DNA from: Opitutia bacterium | GTDB taxonomy: Bacteria; Verrucomicrobiota; Verrucomicrobiia; Opitutales; Coraliomargaritaceae | DNA length: 8,769 nucleotides | Reading direction: 5' to 3' | Assembly (NCBI GenBank): GCA_003503355.1 | Contig: DOCS01000205.1 | Coordinates: 250 to 9,018, forward strand | Part shown: positions 1 through 6,659 of the stretch, piece after piece | Layout of the letters: each line of letters begins with the position of its first letter | Numbering within the stretch: position 1 is the first letter of the stretch | The notes under the pieces: generated by a model | Told to the model about the DNA's origin: nothing | What the model saw: only the letters and a program-made list of their open reading frames with translations | Database searches by the model: none | Position numbers and translations under genes: made by a program

Positions 1-90
1 CGCTGCGCTGTCGTCGGATGCCGATTTGTCGCCGCAAGCAGTGAAAATCAATGCGCTGGATGTAAGTATGAGGAATGCGAGTTGTTTCAT
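1..90 (-). CDS. Putative lipoprotein, N-terminal fragment (continues beyond left edge)
   Basis: Reading leftward from the ATG at 88-90, 30 codons stay open to the window edge. They encode a short basic start (MK), a hydrophobic stretch (residues 4-18) and then Cys19 in IFTAC followed by a polar Gly-Asp-Lys-Ser tail. This is the layout of a signal peptidase II lipoprotein signal, though Phe at -3 is less usual than Leu. The acidic, Ser/Ala-rich residues after the Cys look like a flexible linker, so the mature protein is probably tethered to a membrane facing the periplasm. It lies 52 bases after the stop of the Tat-exported oxidoreductase on the same strand and is probably co-transcribed with it. 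A purine-rich GGAGA lies about 16 bases upstream, too far for a good ribosome site. The function cannot be told from this fragment. Confidence 0.72.
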   Translation of the reverse strand, partial: MKQLAFLILTSSALIFTACGDKSASDDSAA

Positions 91-142
91 GATAGTATTA
101 TTTGTTATCTCCGCTTTTCAGCTTTCAATGTTTTAGATATTC

Positions 143-1522
143 CTAAGCGTGTAGATGCTCGTCGGTGAAGTGGATGGTTTCTTTGGTCTCCGCAGCGTGG
201 TTGACCCAGTAGATTGGCGCTTCGGACTCGAGGGCATGGCGCGCATCGCAAGTTAGCTTGGCTTGGCCGCGGATAGCCGAGAGGAAGTTTTCGATGTGCG
301 GTTGGTGCGGCGCTTTGCTCAGACCGCCCGGTAGGGCATATTCGTCCGGTGGTGCGGATTCGTAAGAGGCGATGGCATCGGCACCACCCGCAGCTACGCC
401 GGCTGCTTGCTTGGTTAGTAGACCGCGGCGAGTGAGTTGATCCCATTTCGAGCTGTCCGCACCGGATTCTTTATAGATTTTGGTATAGGCTTCGCGTTCA
501 GAGATGTTGATGGTGCCCTCGGTGCCCATGAAGGACTCATAGTAGCCGCCGCCGGAACTGGTGGTGGTGAGTACTTGATAAAACGCGCGTACATTGCCTT
601 GTGGGGTGTCGTAGTCGAAGACACACATGACGTTATCGAAATGCTCGCGGTCTCTGAAATAACTGCGCCCCCCGGATGCCATGAGTGAGGTTGGTTGTAC
701 GCCGAGAAACCAGTTAAAGATGTCAATTTGGTGCGCACCGAGATCAGAGATCGGGCCGCCGGACAGGTCTTTATAAAAGCGCCAGTTCAGGAACCGATGA
801 CGTAACTCTTCGAGTGAGAGGTCGTGGTCCGCACCCGCGCCGAAGCCGACTTGCTTGAGGATGTCTGCGTTTGGGAGTATGGACGGTTTGGATACAATGT
901 CCTGAGACGAGCTGAGCGCACGATTCCATTGGCCGTTAATGTTAACGATCTGGCCGCAGATTTTCTCTTTTTGGATGAGTTGCTCGAGAGTGAAGCGGTA
1001 GCGTGGATTGCTACGGCGCTGGTGCCCGATCTGGCACAATTTGCCGGTGCGATCCATCGCTGCAACCATACTGCGCGCCCCTTCGAGGGTATTGGACATC
1101 ATCTTTTCGCAATAAACGTCACAACCGGCTTCGAGCGCCATGATCGTGTGTGGTGCATGCCAGAAGTCCGGCGTGGACACAAACACCGCATCTAGGTCTT
1201 CCTTTTCCAGCATCTCTGCGGCATCGAGGTAGCGGTTGATGTTGTAATTAAAACGCGATTTTATAGTGGAAAAGGTGCGGCCGACGCGGGCCTTCATGAT
1301 GTCGCAGGCAGCCACGTAACGGATGCCCTGAATGTTGACCATCGCGTTAAACAGCACTTCGTGTTGCTTGCCGCAACCGATGAAGCCGACACGGATGTCG
1401 TCTGCTGGTGCGCCGGCTTCTTTGGCACGTAGAATGGCGGGTGCGCCGAGCACGAGGCCCGCGCCGATCGTGGACTTCGCGAGGAAGTCACGTCGGGAAA
1501 GAGTTGGGAGTTTTAAGTTCAT
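143..1522 (-). CDS. Tat-exported Gfo/Idh/MocA family oxidoreductase
   Basis: This 459-residue protein is a member of the glucose-fructose oxidoreductase / inositol dehydrogenase / MocA family, which oxidises or reduces sugar hydroxyls with a bound NAD(P). A twin-arginine signal peptide is clear: SRRDFLAKS at residues 9-17, then a weakly hydrophobic stretch to about residue 33. It should therefore be exported folded, with cofactor already bound. The Rossmann domain starts near residue 43 with GFIGCG (46-51). The usual EKP motif is here EKM (Glu139-Lys140-Met141), a variant I associate with exported members of the family. The substrate-domain signature GGPISDLGAHQID (255-267) carries Asp260, His264 and Asp267, the likely catalytic region. 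The start is the ATG at 1520-1522, which gives a complete signal peptide; no strong ribosome site precedes it. It lies 19 bases downstream of the DoxX-like gene. The substrate is unknown. Confidence 0.92.
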   Translation of the reverse strand: MNLKLPTLSRRDFLAKSTIGAGLVLGAPAILRAKEAGAPADDIRVGFIGCGKQHEVLFNAMVNIQGIRYVAACDIMKARVGRTFSTIKSRFNYNINRYLDAAEMLEKEDLDAVFVSTPDFWHAPHTIMALEAGCDVYCEKMMSNTLEGARSMVAAMDRTGKLCQIGHQRRSNPRYRFTLEQLIQKEKICGQIVNINGQWNRALSSSQDIVSKPSILPNADILKQVGFGAGADHDLSLEELRHRFLNWRFYKDLSGGPISDLGAHQIDIFNWFLGVQPTSLMASGGRSYFRDREHFDNVMCVFDYDTPQGNVRAFYQVLTTTSSGGGYYESFMGTEGTINISEREAYTKIYKESGADSSKWDQLTRRGLLTKQAAGVAAGGADAIASYESAPPDEYALPGGLSKAPHQPHIENFLSAIRGQAKLTCDARHALESEAPIYWVNHAAETKETIHFTDEHLHA

Positions 1523-1541
1523 AGCTGTGTCTCGGTTGTGG

Positions 1542-2060
1542 TTACCACTTTTTGAGAACGGCGAAGCGGTTGTGCTTGGTGAGGGCCAGCGCCATGACGA
1601 TCATGATAATATGCACGCCGAGCCATGCAATGCCGGCGTCCTGCTTAATCAGGATGAGTCCGAAGGTGAGGCTGGTGTAAACCAGGCCCATTGCGAACAG
1701 CGAGATGCGTTGGGCGATGCCGAGCAATATGGTCAGGCCAAGGATAATCAGCGCGGGGCCGAGAATTGTGTCGAAAAGGTTGAGGCCCCAACTTGGGATC
1801 AGCGGTTCATTGCTGAACTTTTCGTAGAGGGGAGCCGGCACGCCGTTGTAGTTGCTCAATGCATACACTTTGCCAGTGGCTGTTTCGGTCAGGCCATATG
1901 CGTTGGGCGCACCGTCAATCAAGACGTCCTTGTCGTAGCTGGTAGTGCCGGCGTATTTTTCGATGCCGGTTTGTATGGCGCGGAAACCGAGCCAGATGCG
2001 AAGGGTGAGCATGCCGAGCGTGAGCCCGAGATCGCTGGAGCATTTATCTTTGGAAGCCAT
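1542..2060 (-). CDS. DoxX-like four-helix inner-membrane protein
   Basis: With the ATG at 2058-2060 this is a 172-residue protein with four predicted membrane helices: about 12-30, 97-115, 117-138 and 143-161. The first helix reads LRIWLGFRAIQTGIEKYAG, which matches the LR-x-x-x-G-x-x-x-I-x-x-G-x-x-K pattern of DoxX/DoxD-like proteins. DoxX-like proteins are small quinone- or redox-associated membrane subunits of mostly unknown role. About 65 polar residues separate helices 1 and 2, longer than I expect for the family and without cysteines; they probably lie in the periplasm. A GTG at 2091-2093 in the same frame would add 11 residues, but neither start has a convincing ribosome site and ATG is preferred. 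It is the first gene of the leftward unit. A role as electron acceptor for the exported oxidoreductase is possible but unproven. Confidence 0.72.
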   Translation of the reverse strand: MASKDKCSSDLGLTLGMLTLRIWLGFRAIQTGIEKYAGTTSYDKDVLIDGAPNAYGLTETATGKVYALSNYNGVPAPLYEKFSNEPLIPSWGLNLFDTILGPALIILGLTILLGIAQRISLFAMGLVYTSLTFGLILIKQDAGIAWLGVHIIMIVMALALTKHNRFAVLKKW

Positions 2061-2136
2061 AAATTGTGTTTGGATTATTTGTTGAAAGCGCACCTAAGTG
2101 GTGGATTGTCGATATTTATGCAAAAAGCTACTTTTT

Positions 2137-2166
2137 TATCAATTGAATAATTAATTAAATATCAAT
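2137..2166. repeat. TATCAAT direct repeat, candidate AraC half-sites
   Basis: TATCAAT occurs at 2137-2143 and again at 2160-2166, 23 bases apart start to start, with a related TATCAGG at 2192-2198. AraC-family regulators typically bind direct repeats about two helical turns apart, so 23 bases is close to the expected spacing. The repeats lie between the regulator gene and the leftward unit. They are short and the region is AT-rich, so chance is a real alternative. Confidence 0.3.
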
Positions 2167-2170
2167 GTGG

Positions 2171-2198
2171 CCTGACGATATATGTAAATTATATCAGG
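2171..2198. promoter_or_regulatory. Imperfect inverted repeat, candidate operator
   Basis: CCTGA (2171-2175) and TCAGG (2194-2198) are perfect complements. Inside them TATA at 2179-2182 faces TATA at 2190-2193 around a 7-base centre, with three unpaired bases on the left arm. The dyad covers the candidate leftward -10 element. It could be an operator or, when transcribed, a small hairpin. No U-tract follows it on either strand, so it is not a terminator. Confidence 0.35.
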
Positions 2199-2217
2199 GT
2201 CCTAGTTGTCGTTTTAA
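2188..2217 (-). promoter_or_regulatory. Candidate leftward sigma-70-type promoter
   Basis: Read on the minus strand, 2193-2188 is a perfect TATAAT -10 element. An 18-base spacer separates it from TTAAAA at 2217-2212, a 4-of-6 match to the -35 consensus. Transcription would start near 2181 and give a leader of about 120 bases before the DoxX-like gene. The -10 element lies inside the dyad at 2171-2198, which would suit control by a bound regulator. AT-rich DNA throws up TATAAT by chance, so confidence is modest. Confidence 0.4.
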
Positions 2218-2335
2218 GCTTTGTGCGAGCGTTTCTTGTGGTATTTTTATTGGGTGGTAAATGATGGTTGTTTAGCTGGTTCTTTTGTTTTTTCTTGTCA
2301 AATTTCGTCACTTGTGAGGTCTTTCTTTATACCCC

Positions 2336-3160
2336 ATGGAAATATCCTCCCAGCTTAACGACGATCAGATAGCTAAATTGCAGGCTCAATTCCGTGCCTC
2401 GCTGCGCCCTGATCAGTTGATGGAGTCGTTGTTTGACTCTGTGCCTGGCGCATTCTTTTTCGTGAAGGATCGTGAGAGTCGCTTTATGGCGGGTGGGCAG
2501 AGTTTTGCGCAAACGTTCGGTGAGGAGTCCATTGAGAGGATGATCGGCAAAACGGATTATGATTATAGCCCGGATTTTTTGGCAGATGTATTTTTCGCGG
2601 ATGACCAGCGCGTGATGCGCACGGGGCAGGCGATTTATAATCATGTCGAGTTAGTGCCGTCTGCAGATGGTTCGCTTGATTGGCTGTGCACGACGAAAGT
2701 TCCCTTGTTTGATAATGACGCGACTGTCATCGGTTTGGCTGGAGTCGCGCGAATCATTCGCGACTCCGATGCGTTGTATGCGGAACATCCCGAGATGCAT
2801 CGGATCGTCGAATATGTGCGTGCGCATTATCGGGAGAAATTATCGGTAGGCGATATGGCCAAAGTTGGCGGCGTCTCGGTCAGTTCACAGGAGCGTTTAT
2901 TTAAAAAGACCTTCGAGTTGACTCCTCTAATGTATCTACGACGGACGCGCCTGAATGCTGCCTGTAAAATTTTACGTGAGACTATTATTGGTTTGGCAGA
3001 AATCGCGGTACAGTGCGGCTTCAATGACCAAACCAATATGACGCGCGCGTTTCGACAGGAATTGAATATAACACCACTCAAATACCGTCGTAGCTTTAGT
3101 GAAGTGACCTCCGTGCGTAACGGTCGGTCGGCTTCGATGGTGTTACGCTCTCAAATCTAA
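2336..3160 (+). CDS. PAS-domain AraC-family transcriptional regulator
   Basis: This 274-residue cytoplasmic regulator has an N-terminal PAS sensor domain (about 30-143) and a C-terminal AraC/XylS DNA-binding domain (about 155-252). PAS features include SVPGAFFFVKDRESRF (35-50), GKTDYDY (71-77) and the closing strand VIGLAGVARII (131-141). The DNA-binding domain has both helix-turn-helix units: LSVGDMAKVGGVSVSSQERLF (169-189) and the second, signature-bearing unit IAVQCGFNDQTNMTRAFRQ (223-241), followed by the family's TPLKYRR end. Classic AraC proteins sense sugar with a cupin; here a PAS fold does the sensing, so the signal could be a small molecule, aromatic or redox cue. It is the first rightward gene, 16 bases before the transporter, and probably controls that unit and perhaps the divergent one. 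The ATG at 2336 is the only start that keeps the whole PAS domain without entering the control region. Confidence 0.93.
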   Translation: MEISSQLNDDQIAKLQAQFRASLRPDQLMESLFDSVPGAFFFVKDRESRFMAGGQSFAQTFGEESIERMIGKTDYDYSPDFLADVFFADDQRVMRTGQAIYNHVELVPSADGSLDWLCTTKVPLFDNDATVIGLAGVARIIRDSDALYAEHPEMHRIVEYVRAHYREKLSVGDMAKVGGVSVSSQERLFKKTFELTPLMYLRRTRLNAACKILRETIIGLAEIAVQCGFNDQTNMTRAFRQELNITPLKYRRSFSEVTSVRNGRSASMVLRSQI

Positions 3161-3176
3161 TTCTGAAAATCATAAA

Positions 3177-4757
3177 GTGAAACATAGTAAAAACGACAAA
3201 ACCGTATTTTGGGGCTCTTTTATCGCCCTGATTACCACCTCAATGGCCTTTATTATTCGTGCCATTCTGATCAACAGCGGTATCTGGCCCGAGCAATTCG
3301 GTCTCGATAAGGTGCAGTCTGGTGTGCTGTTTGGCGCGGGCATCTGGCCCTTCGCAATCAGTATCATTCTGTTCAGTTTGATCATCGACCGAGTCGGCTA
3401 CAAATTCGCGATGTATTTCAGTTTTGTCTGTTATGCGATTTTTGGTGGGTTGGCAGTCATGGCGTATGGCATCGTTAACGGAGAGGTTGCAGATCTCGCA
3501 ATCGCACAGGCCAAAGCGTGGAACTATCTCTATTGGGGCTCGGTGATTCTGGGGCTCGGCAATGGCACGGTTGAGGCGTTTATCAACCCCGTAGTCGCGA
3601 CACTGTTTAAAGATGAAAAATCCAAGTGGCTAAATATCCTGCACGCTGGCTGGCCCGGTGGTCTGGTGCTCGGCGGTGTGCTTGCAATCGGCCTCAGTGG
3701 TGTGGTGGCCAATGACTGGCGCATCTTGATCGGTATTATGTTCCTCCCGGCATTCGTTTATTTGGTGATGTTGGCCAAAGTGAAATTTCCTGTGAACGAG
3801 CGTGTGGCTGCAGGTTCGAGCTACCGCGAAATGTTGGCTGAGCTCGGCACTGCTGGTGCGTTTATCGCATTTTATTTGATCTTCTCGCAGTTGGGCAGCG
3901 TATTTGCTTGGTCCGGCGGTATCACATGGGCACTGGTTGCCATTTCTGTAATCGGCTACGCATTTTATAGCCGCTCGTTGGGTAACCCGCTGCTGCTGGT
4001 GCTGGTAGTGATTATGATGCCGCTCGCGACGACTGAGCTTGGCACCGACGGCTGGATTTCTGCACTGATGGAAAAGCCAATGCACGCAGCTGGTTGGGAC
4101 CCGACCTGGGTGTTAGTTTACACTTCGGCTATTATGATGGTGCTGCGCTTCAACGCCGGCCCGGTCATCAACAAGTTTGGCCCGCTCGGCCTCCTTGCTC
4201 TGTGCGCCTCGCTCTCAATTGTCGGGCTGTATCTGCTGTCCTTTGCAACTGCGGTCGGCTTCATCTTCTTTGCGGCCACCATTTATGGCGTCGCCAAGAC
4301 CTACTTCTGGCCAACCATGCTCGGTGTGGTTGCCGAGCAAACTCCCAAGGGTGGGGCGCTCACGCTGAACGCGATTGCTGGTATCGGCATGCTGACTGTC
4401 GGTATTCTAGGTGGACCGTTTATTGGTTATTTGCAGGAAAGCTCAGTCACTTCAGCGATTGAAGCAGAACTGCCGGCAGCCTATGAGCAAGTTGCGCAAG
4501 AGAGCGATTACCTACTTGGAAAATATACTGCGCTCAATGGCGCTGCGCTTGCTGAACTGCCAGAAGCCGTGCAGGTCCAGGTCACTGAAATTCAAGAGCG
4601 CGAGACCCAGGGTGCGCTCGCTAAAATGTGCATCTTTCCCGCGTTCATGCTGGTTTGCTACATCGGTCTGATTTTCTACTTTAAGAGCCAAGGTGGCTAT
4701 AAGCCAAAAGTCCTCGTCGGTGCACATGCCCAGCCGGACGAAGAGACCGCCTTCTAG
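3177..4757 (+). CDS. Major facilitator superfamily transporter, probably sugar uptake
   Basis: This 526-residue protein is largely hydrophobic with about 12 membrane helices, and is placed in the major facilitator superfamily. The loop between helices 2 and 3 has DRVGYK (71-76), the core of the family signature. Helix 4-5 sequences NGTVEAFINPVVATLF (129-144) and LHAGWPGG (155-162) resemble the fucose-permease-like branch, which imports sugars by proton symport. A polar, acidic segment of about 60 residues (420-482) separates the last two helices and is longer than usual for the family. Translation most likely starts at the GTG at 3177, 16 bases after the regulator stop; no Shine-Dalgarno is present. 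Its place between a regulator and sugar-modifying enzymes points to substrate uptake, but the substrate itself cannot be read from the sequence. Confidence 0.9.
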   Translation: MKHSKNDKTVFWGSFIALITTSMAFIIRAILINSGIWPEQFGLDKVQSGVLFGAGIWPFAISIILFSLIIDRVGYKFAMYFSFVCYAIFGGLAVMAYGIVNGEVADLAIAQAKAWNYLYWGSVILGLGNGTVEAFINPVVATLFKDEKSKWLNILHAGWPGGLVLGGVLAIGLSGVVANDWRILIGIMFLPAFVYLVMLAKVKFPVNERVAAGSSYREMLAELGTAGAFIAFYLIFSQLGSVFAWSGGITWALVAISVIGYAFYSRSLGNPLLLVLVVIMMPLATTELGTDGWISALMEKPMHAAGWDPTWVLVYTSAIMMVLRFNAGPVINKFGPLGLLALCASLSIVGLYLLSFATAVGFIFFAATIYGVAKTYFWPTMLGVVAEQTPKGGALTLNAIAGIGMLTVGILGGPFIGYLQESSVTSAIEAELPAAYEQVAQESDYLLGKYTALNGAALAELPEAVQVQVTEIQERETQGALAKMCIFPAFMLVCYIGLIFYFKSQGGYKPKVLVGAHAQPDEETAF

Positions 4758-4794
4758 ATCTTTCACTTTTAAAAATTACAAACACATTATAATT

Positions 4795-5982
4795 ATGTCC
4801 TCACCTAAACAACTTAAAGTCGGAATGGTCGGCGGCGGTGGCGGCGCATTTTTTGCACACCCCCACCAGAAGGCAATTCATCTGGATGGCACGCGACGTG
4901 TGGTGGCGGGCGCCTTGCGCACGCGTCCTGAGGCTGCACTCGAGGACGCCGCAAACTGGCCGTATCCGATTCAAGGTTATGGTAGTTTTGCAGCGATGAT
5001 TGATGCACAAGCGAACCTACCAGAGTCGGAGCGCTTAGACTATGTGGTGGTGGTGACTCCTAATTTCGCTCACTTTGCACCCGCGTTAAAGGCAGTGGAA
5101 GCAGGCATTCCGGTTTTTTGCGAAAAACCGCTGACCCTGAATCATCACGAAGCAGTGCAACTGAAGGCTGCGGTCGAGAAGGCGAACGTGCCTTTTGCGG
5201 TCGCTCATACCTATCTCGGACACTGGAGTTCGCGCCTGAGCCGGCACATCGTGTGCAGTGGTTTGCTCGGTGATGTGCGCTGGGTGGATGCCTCTTATCA
5301 GCAAGGATGGCTTGCTGGGAAGGCTGAGGAGTCAGGAATGCAACAAGCTGAATGGCGTACGGATCCCAAGCGCTCCGGTGCGTCCAATTGCGGCGGTGAT
5401 ATCGGTACGCATGCATTGATGCAGCTGCGCTATGTAACTGGGTTGGATGTGTCTAAAGTATCGGCGCGGCTCGAAGTATTCGTCGCAGGGCGCTCACTGG
5501 ATGATCATTTCACCACCTATTGTGAATTGTCGAATGGTGGCAAAGCGCTGGTGCGCGCGTCTCAAATCGCGATTGGGCATAAGAATGATCTCAGCATTGA
5601 GGTGAACGGCAGCCAAGGTACGCTGATTTGGAAACAGGAAGAACCGGAAGCCGTGCGGATCCTGTTACCCGGGCAACCCGATCGGGTCTACTGGCGTGGT
5701 GAGGTGGCTGGCAATGATGGGTTCTTGGGTGACTTGCCGGAGGATCTGATGGCAGAGCCGACCTTACCATCCGGTCATGGCGAGGCGTTTCATGACGCGC
5801 TAGGACGATTGCACCGTGATTTCGAAACCGATGTGCGCGCGTACAACGCGGGACAATCCTTTAGTTGTGATGGATCGAAGTACGCGAATGTTGAGGATGG
5901 CCGTATCGGGCTGGCATTTATTGATGCTGCAGTGAGCTCGAGTGCTGCGGATGGGAGTTGGATGACCCTCGCTGCAGAATGA
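4795..5982 (+). CDS. Cytoplasmic Gfo/Idh/MocA family oxidoreductase
   Basis: This 395-residue NAD(P)-dependent sugar or polyol dehydrogenase has no signal peptide, unlike the family member on the other strand. The Rossmann domain opens with KVGMVGGGGGAFF (8-20), a glycine-rich dinucleotide-binding loop. The family EKP motif is intact (Glu110-Lys111-Pro112). The substrate domain contains WRTDPKRSGASNCGGDIGTHA (187-207), with Lys192, Asp202 and His206 as likely catalytic residues, as in the inositol and levoglucosan dehydrogenase-like branch. The ATG at 4795 is chosen because it starts just before the first Rossmann strand; upstream in-frame starts would overlap the transporter gene and add an unrelated tail. 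It lies 37 bases after the transporter and its stop overlaps the next start. It probably oxidises an imported sugar or reduces a keto-sugar. Confidence 0.94.
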   Translation: MSSPKQLKVGMVGGGGGAFFAHPHQKAIHLDGTRRVVAGALRTRPEAALEDAANWPYPIQGYGSFAAMIDAQANLPESERLDYVVVVTPNFAHFAPALKAVEAGIPVFCEKPLTLNHHEAVQLKAAVEKANVPFAVAHTYLGHWSSRLSRHIVCSGLLGDVRWVDASYQQGWLAGKAEESGMQQAEWRTDPKRSGASNCGGDIGTHALMQLRYVTGLDVSKVSARLEVFVAGRSLDDHFTTYCELSNGGKALVRASQIAIGHKNDLSIEVNGSQGTLIWKQEEPEAVRILLPGQPDRVYWRGEVAGNDGFLGDLPEDLMAEPTLPSGHGEAFHDALGRLHRDFETDVRAYNAGQSFSCDGSKYANVEDGRIGLAFIDAAVSSSAADGSWMTLAAE

Positions 5983-6626
5983 GTGTGATGAAGTTTATTT
6001 GCGCATTTTTAACTGTGTGGATGCTGGCTTTGTCGGCCTACGCAGATGGTGTCAAATATGACACGATTGACGAGGCGATCGCGCGCGGAGACTTAGCGGA
6101 TGTTCAGTTGCAACTCGCTGAGTACCCCGAACGTGTGGATCAGGCCAATCACCCGAAACTCTCGCCGCTACATTTAGCAATTATGCGCAAGCGTGCAGAA
6201 ATTGCACTTGTATTGATCGAAGCTGGAGCGGATGTGAATGCAGTGGATGGAAGTCAGCGCACACCGCTGCACCTCTGTGTGGATCGTGACCTGGCAGCAG
6301 TTACGATTGCATTGCTTAACGCGCGGGCGAAGCCTAATGAATTAGACAAATCCGGATGGACACCCTTGCACTACGCTGCAGCCAAGGATCGTGTGGGTGT
6401 GGCTAAAGCTTTACTCTCAGGAGGGGTCGACCCCAATTCACTGAGTGCGTGCGGTGGCACGCCTCTGCACGAAGCCGCTGTCAGTGGCAGCGCCGAATTG
6501 GTACAAATTTTACTGGCTGCCGGAGTGGATCCATCGGTGCAAGCAGCCAACGGCGAGCGCGCTTTATCCATTGCGGTCGCGAGCCAAAACAAGTCTGCAA
6601 TTCAATTGCTTCAACTTTCCAACTAA
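5979..6626 (+). CDS. Secreted ankyrin-repeat protein
   Basis: The gene starts at the ATG at 5979, overlapping the previous stop as ATGA, which favours translational coupling; the ATG at 5988 is an equally good start and begins the signal peptide directly. Numbered from 5988 (212 residues), residues 1-19 form a signal peptide with a likely cut after SAYA (16-19). Five or six ankyrin repeats follow: a degenerate one near 26-55, then about 57-88, 90-121, 123-154, 156-187 and a partial 189-212. Four carry versions of the TPLHxA motif (SPLHLAI, TPLHLCV, TPLHYAA, TPLHEAA). Ankyrin repeats bind other proteins. No catalytic domain is present, so it is probably a periplasmic or exported scaffold, inhibitor or chaperone. 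Its presence in a sugar operon is unusual, and its partner is unknown. Confidence 0.9.
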   Translation: MSVMKFICAFLTVWMLALSAYADGVKYDTIDEAIARGDLADVQLQLAEYPERVDQANHPKLSPLHLAIMRKRAEIALVLIEAGADVNAVDGSQRTPLHLCVDRDLAAVTIALLNARAKPNELDKSGWTPLHYAAAKDRVGVAKALLSGGVDPNSLSACGGTPLHEAAVSGSAELVQILLAAGVDPSVQAANGERALSIAVASQNKSAIQLLQLSN

Positions 6627-6659
6627 CAACTTACAACGCTCAACCTATCACTTCAGATT

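Larger units (their letters stand above)
2061..2335. promoter_or_regulatory. Divergent intergenic control region
   Basis: This 275-base non-coding stretch separates the leftward DoxX-oxidoreductase unit from the rightward AraC-led unit. Its middle part (about 2130-2195) is strikingly AT-rich compared with the flanking genes, and its 2230-2330 part is T-rich on the plus strand. It holds two TATCAAT direct repeats, the 8-base palindromes TCAATTGA (2139-2146) and TTAATTAA (2151-2158), a dyad at 2171-2198 and a likely leftward promoter. I found no convincing sigma-70 promoter for the rightward AraC gene. GAGGT at 2315-2319 is the nearest Shine-Dalgarno-like sequence, but at 16 bases from the ATG it is too far away to be persuasive. 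Confidence 0.7.

Noticed and set aside
350..420. Second twin-arginine-like run (TRRGLLTKQAAG) in the C-terminal part of the exported oxidoreductase
   Set aside because: It is internal, far from an N-terminus, and no hydrophobic core or start follows it; it is probably a coincidence and not a second signal or a gene fusion.
1332..2150. Long 272-codon open frame on the plus strand across the oxidoreductase start and DoxX gene
   Set aside because: It lies antisense to two genes with clear family features, spans their intergenic gap, and its translation shows no recognisable domain.
4693..4794. Upstream extension of the cytoplasmic oxidoreductase
   Set aside because: It overlaps the end of the transporter gene and adds a basic tail not seen in the family; the ATG at 4795 begins right before the Rossmann domain.
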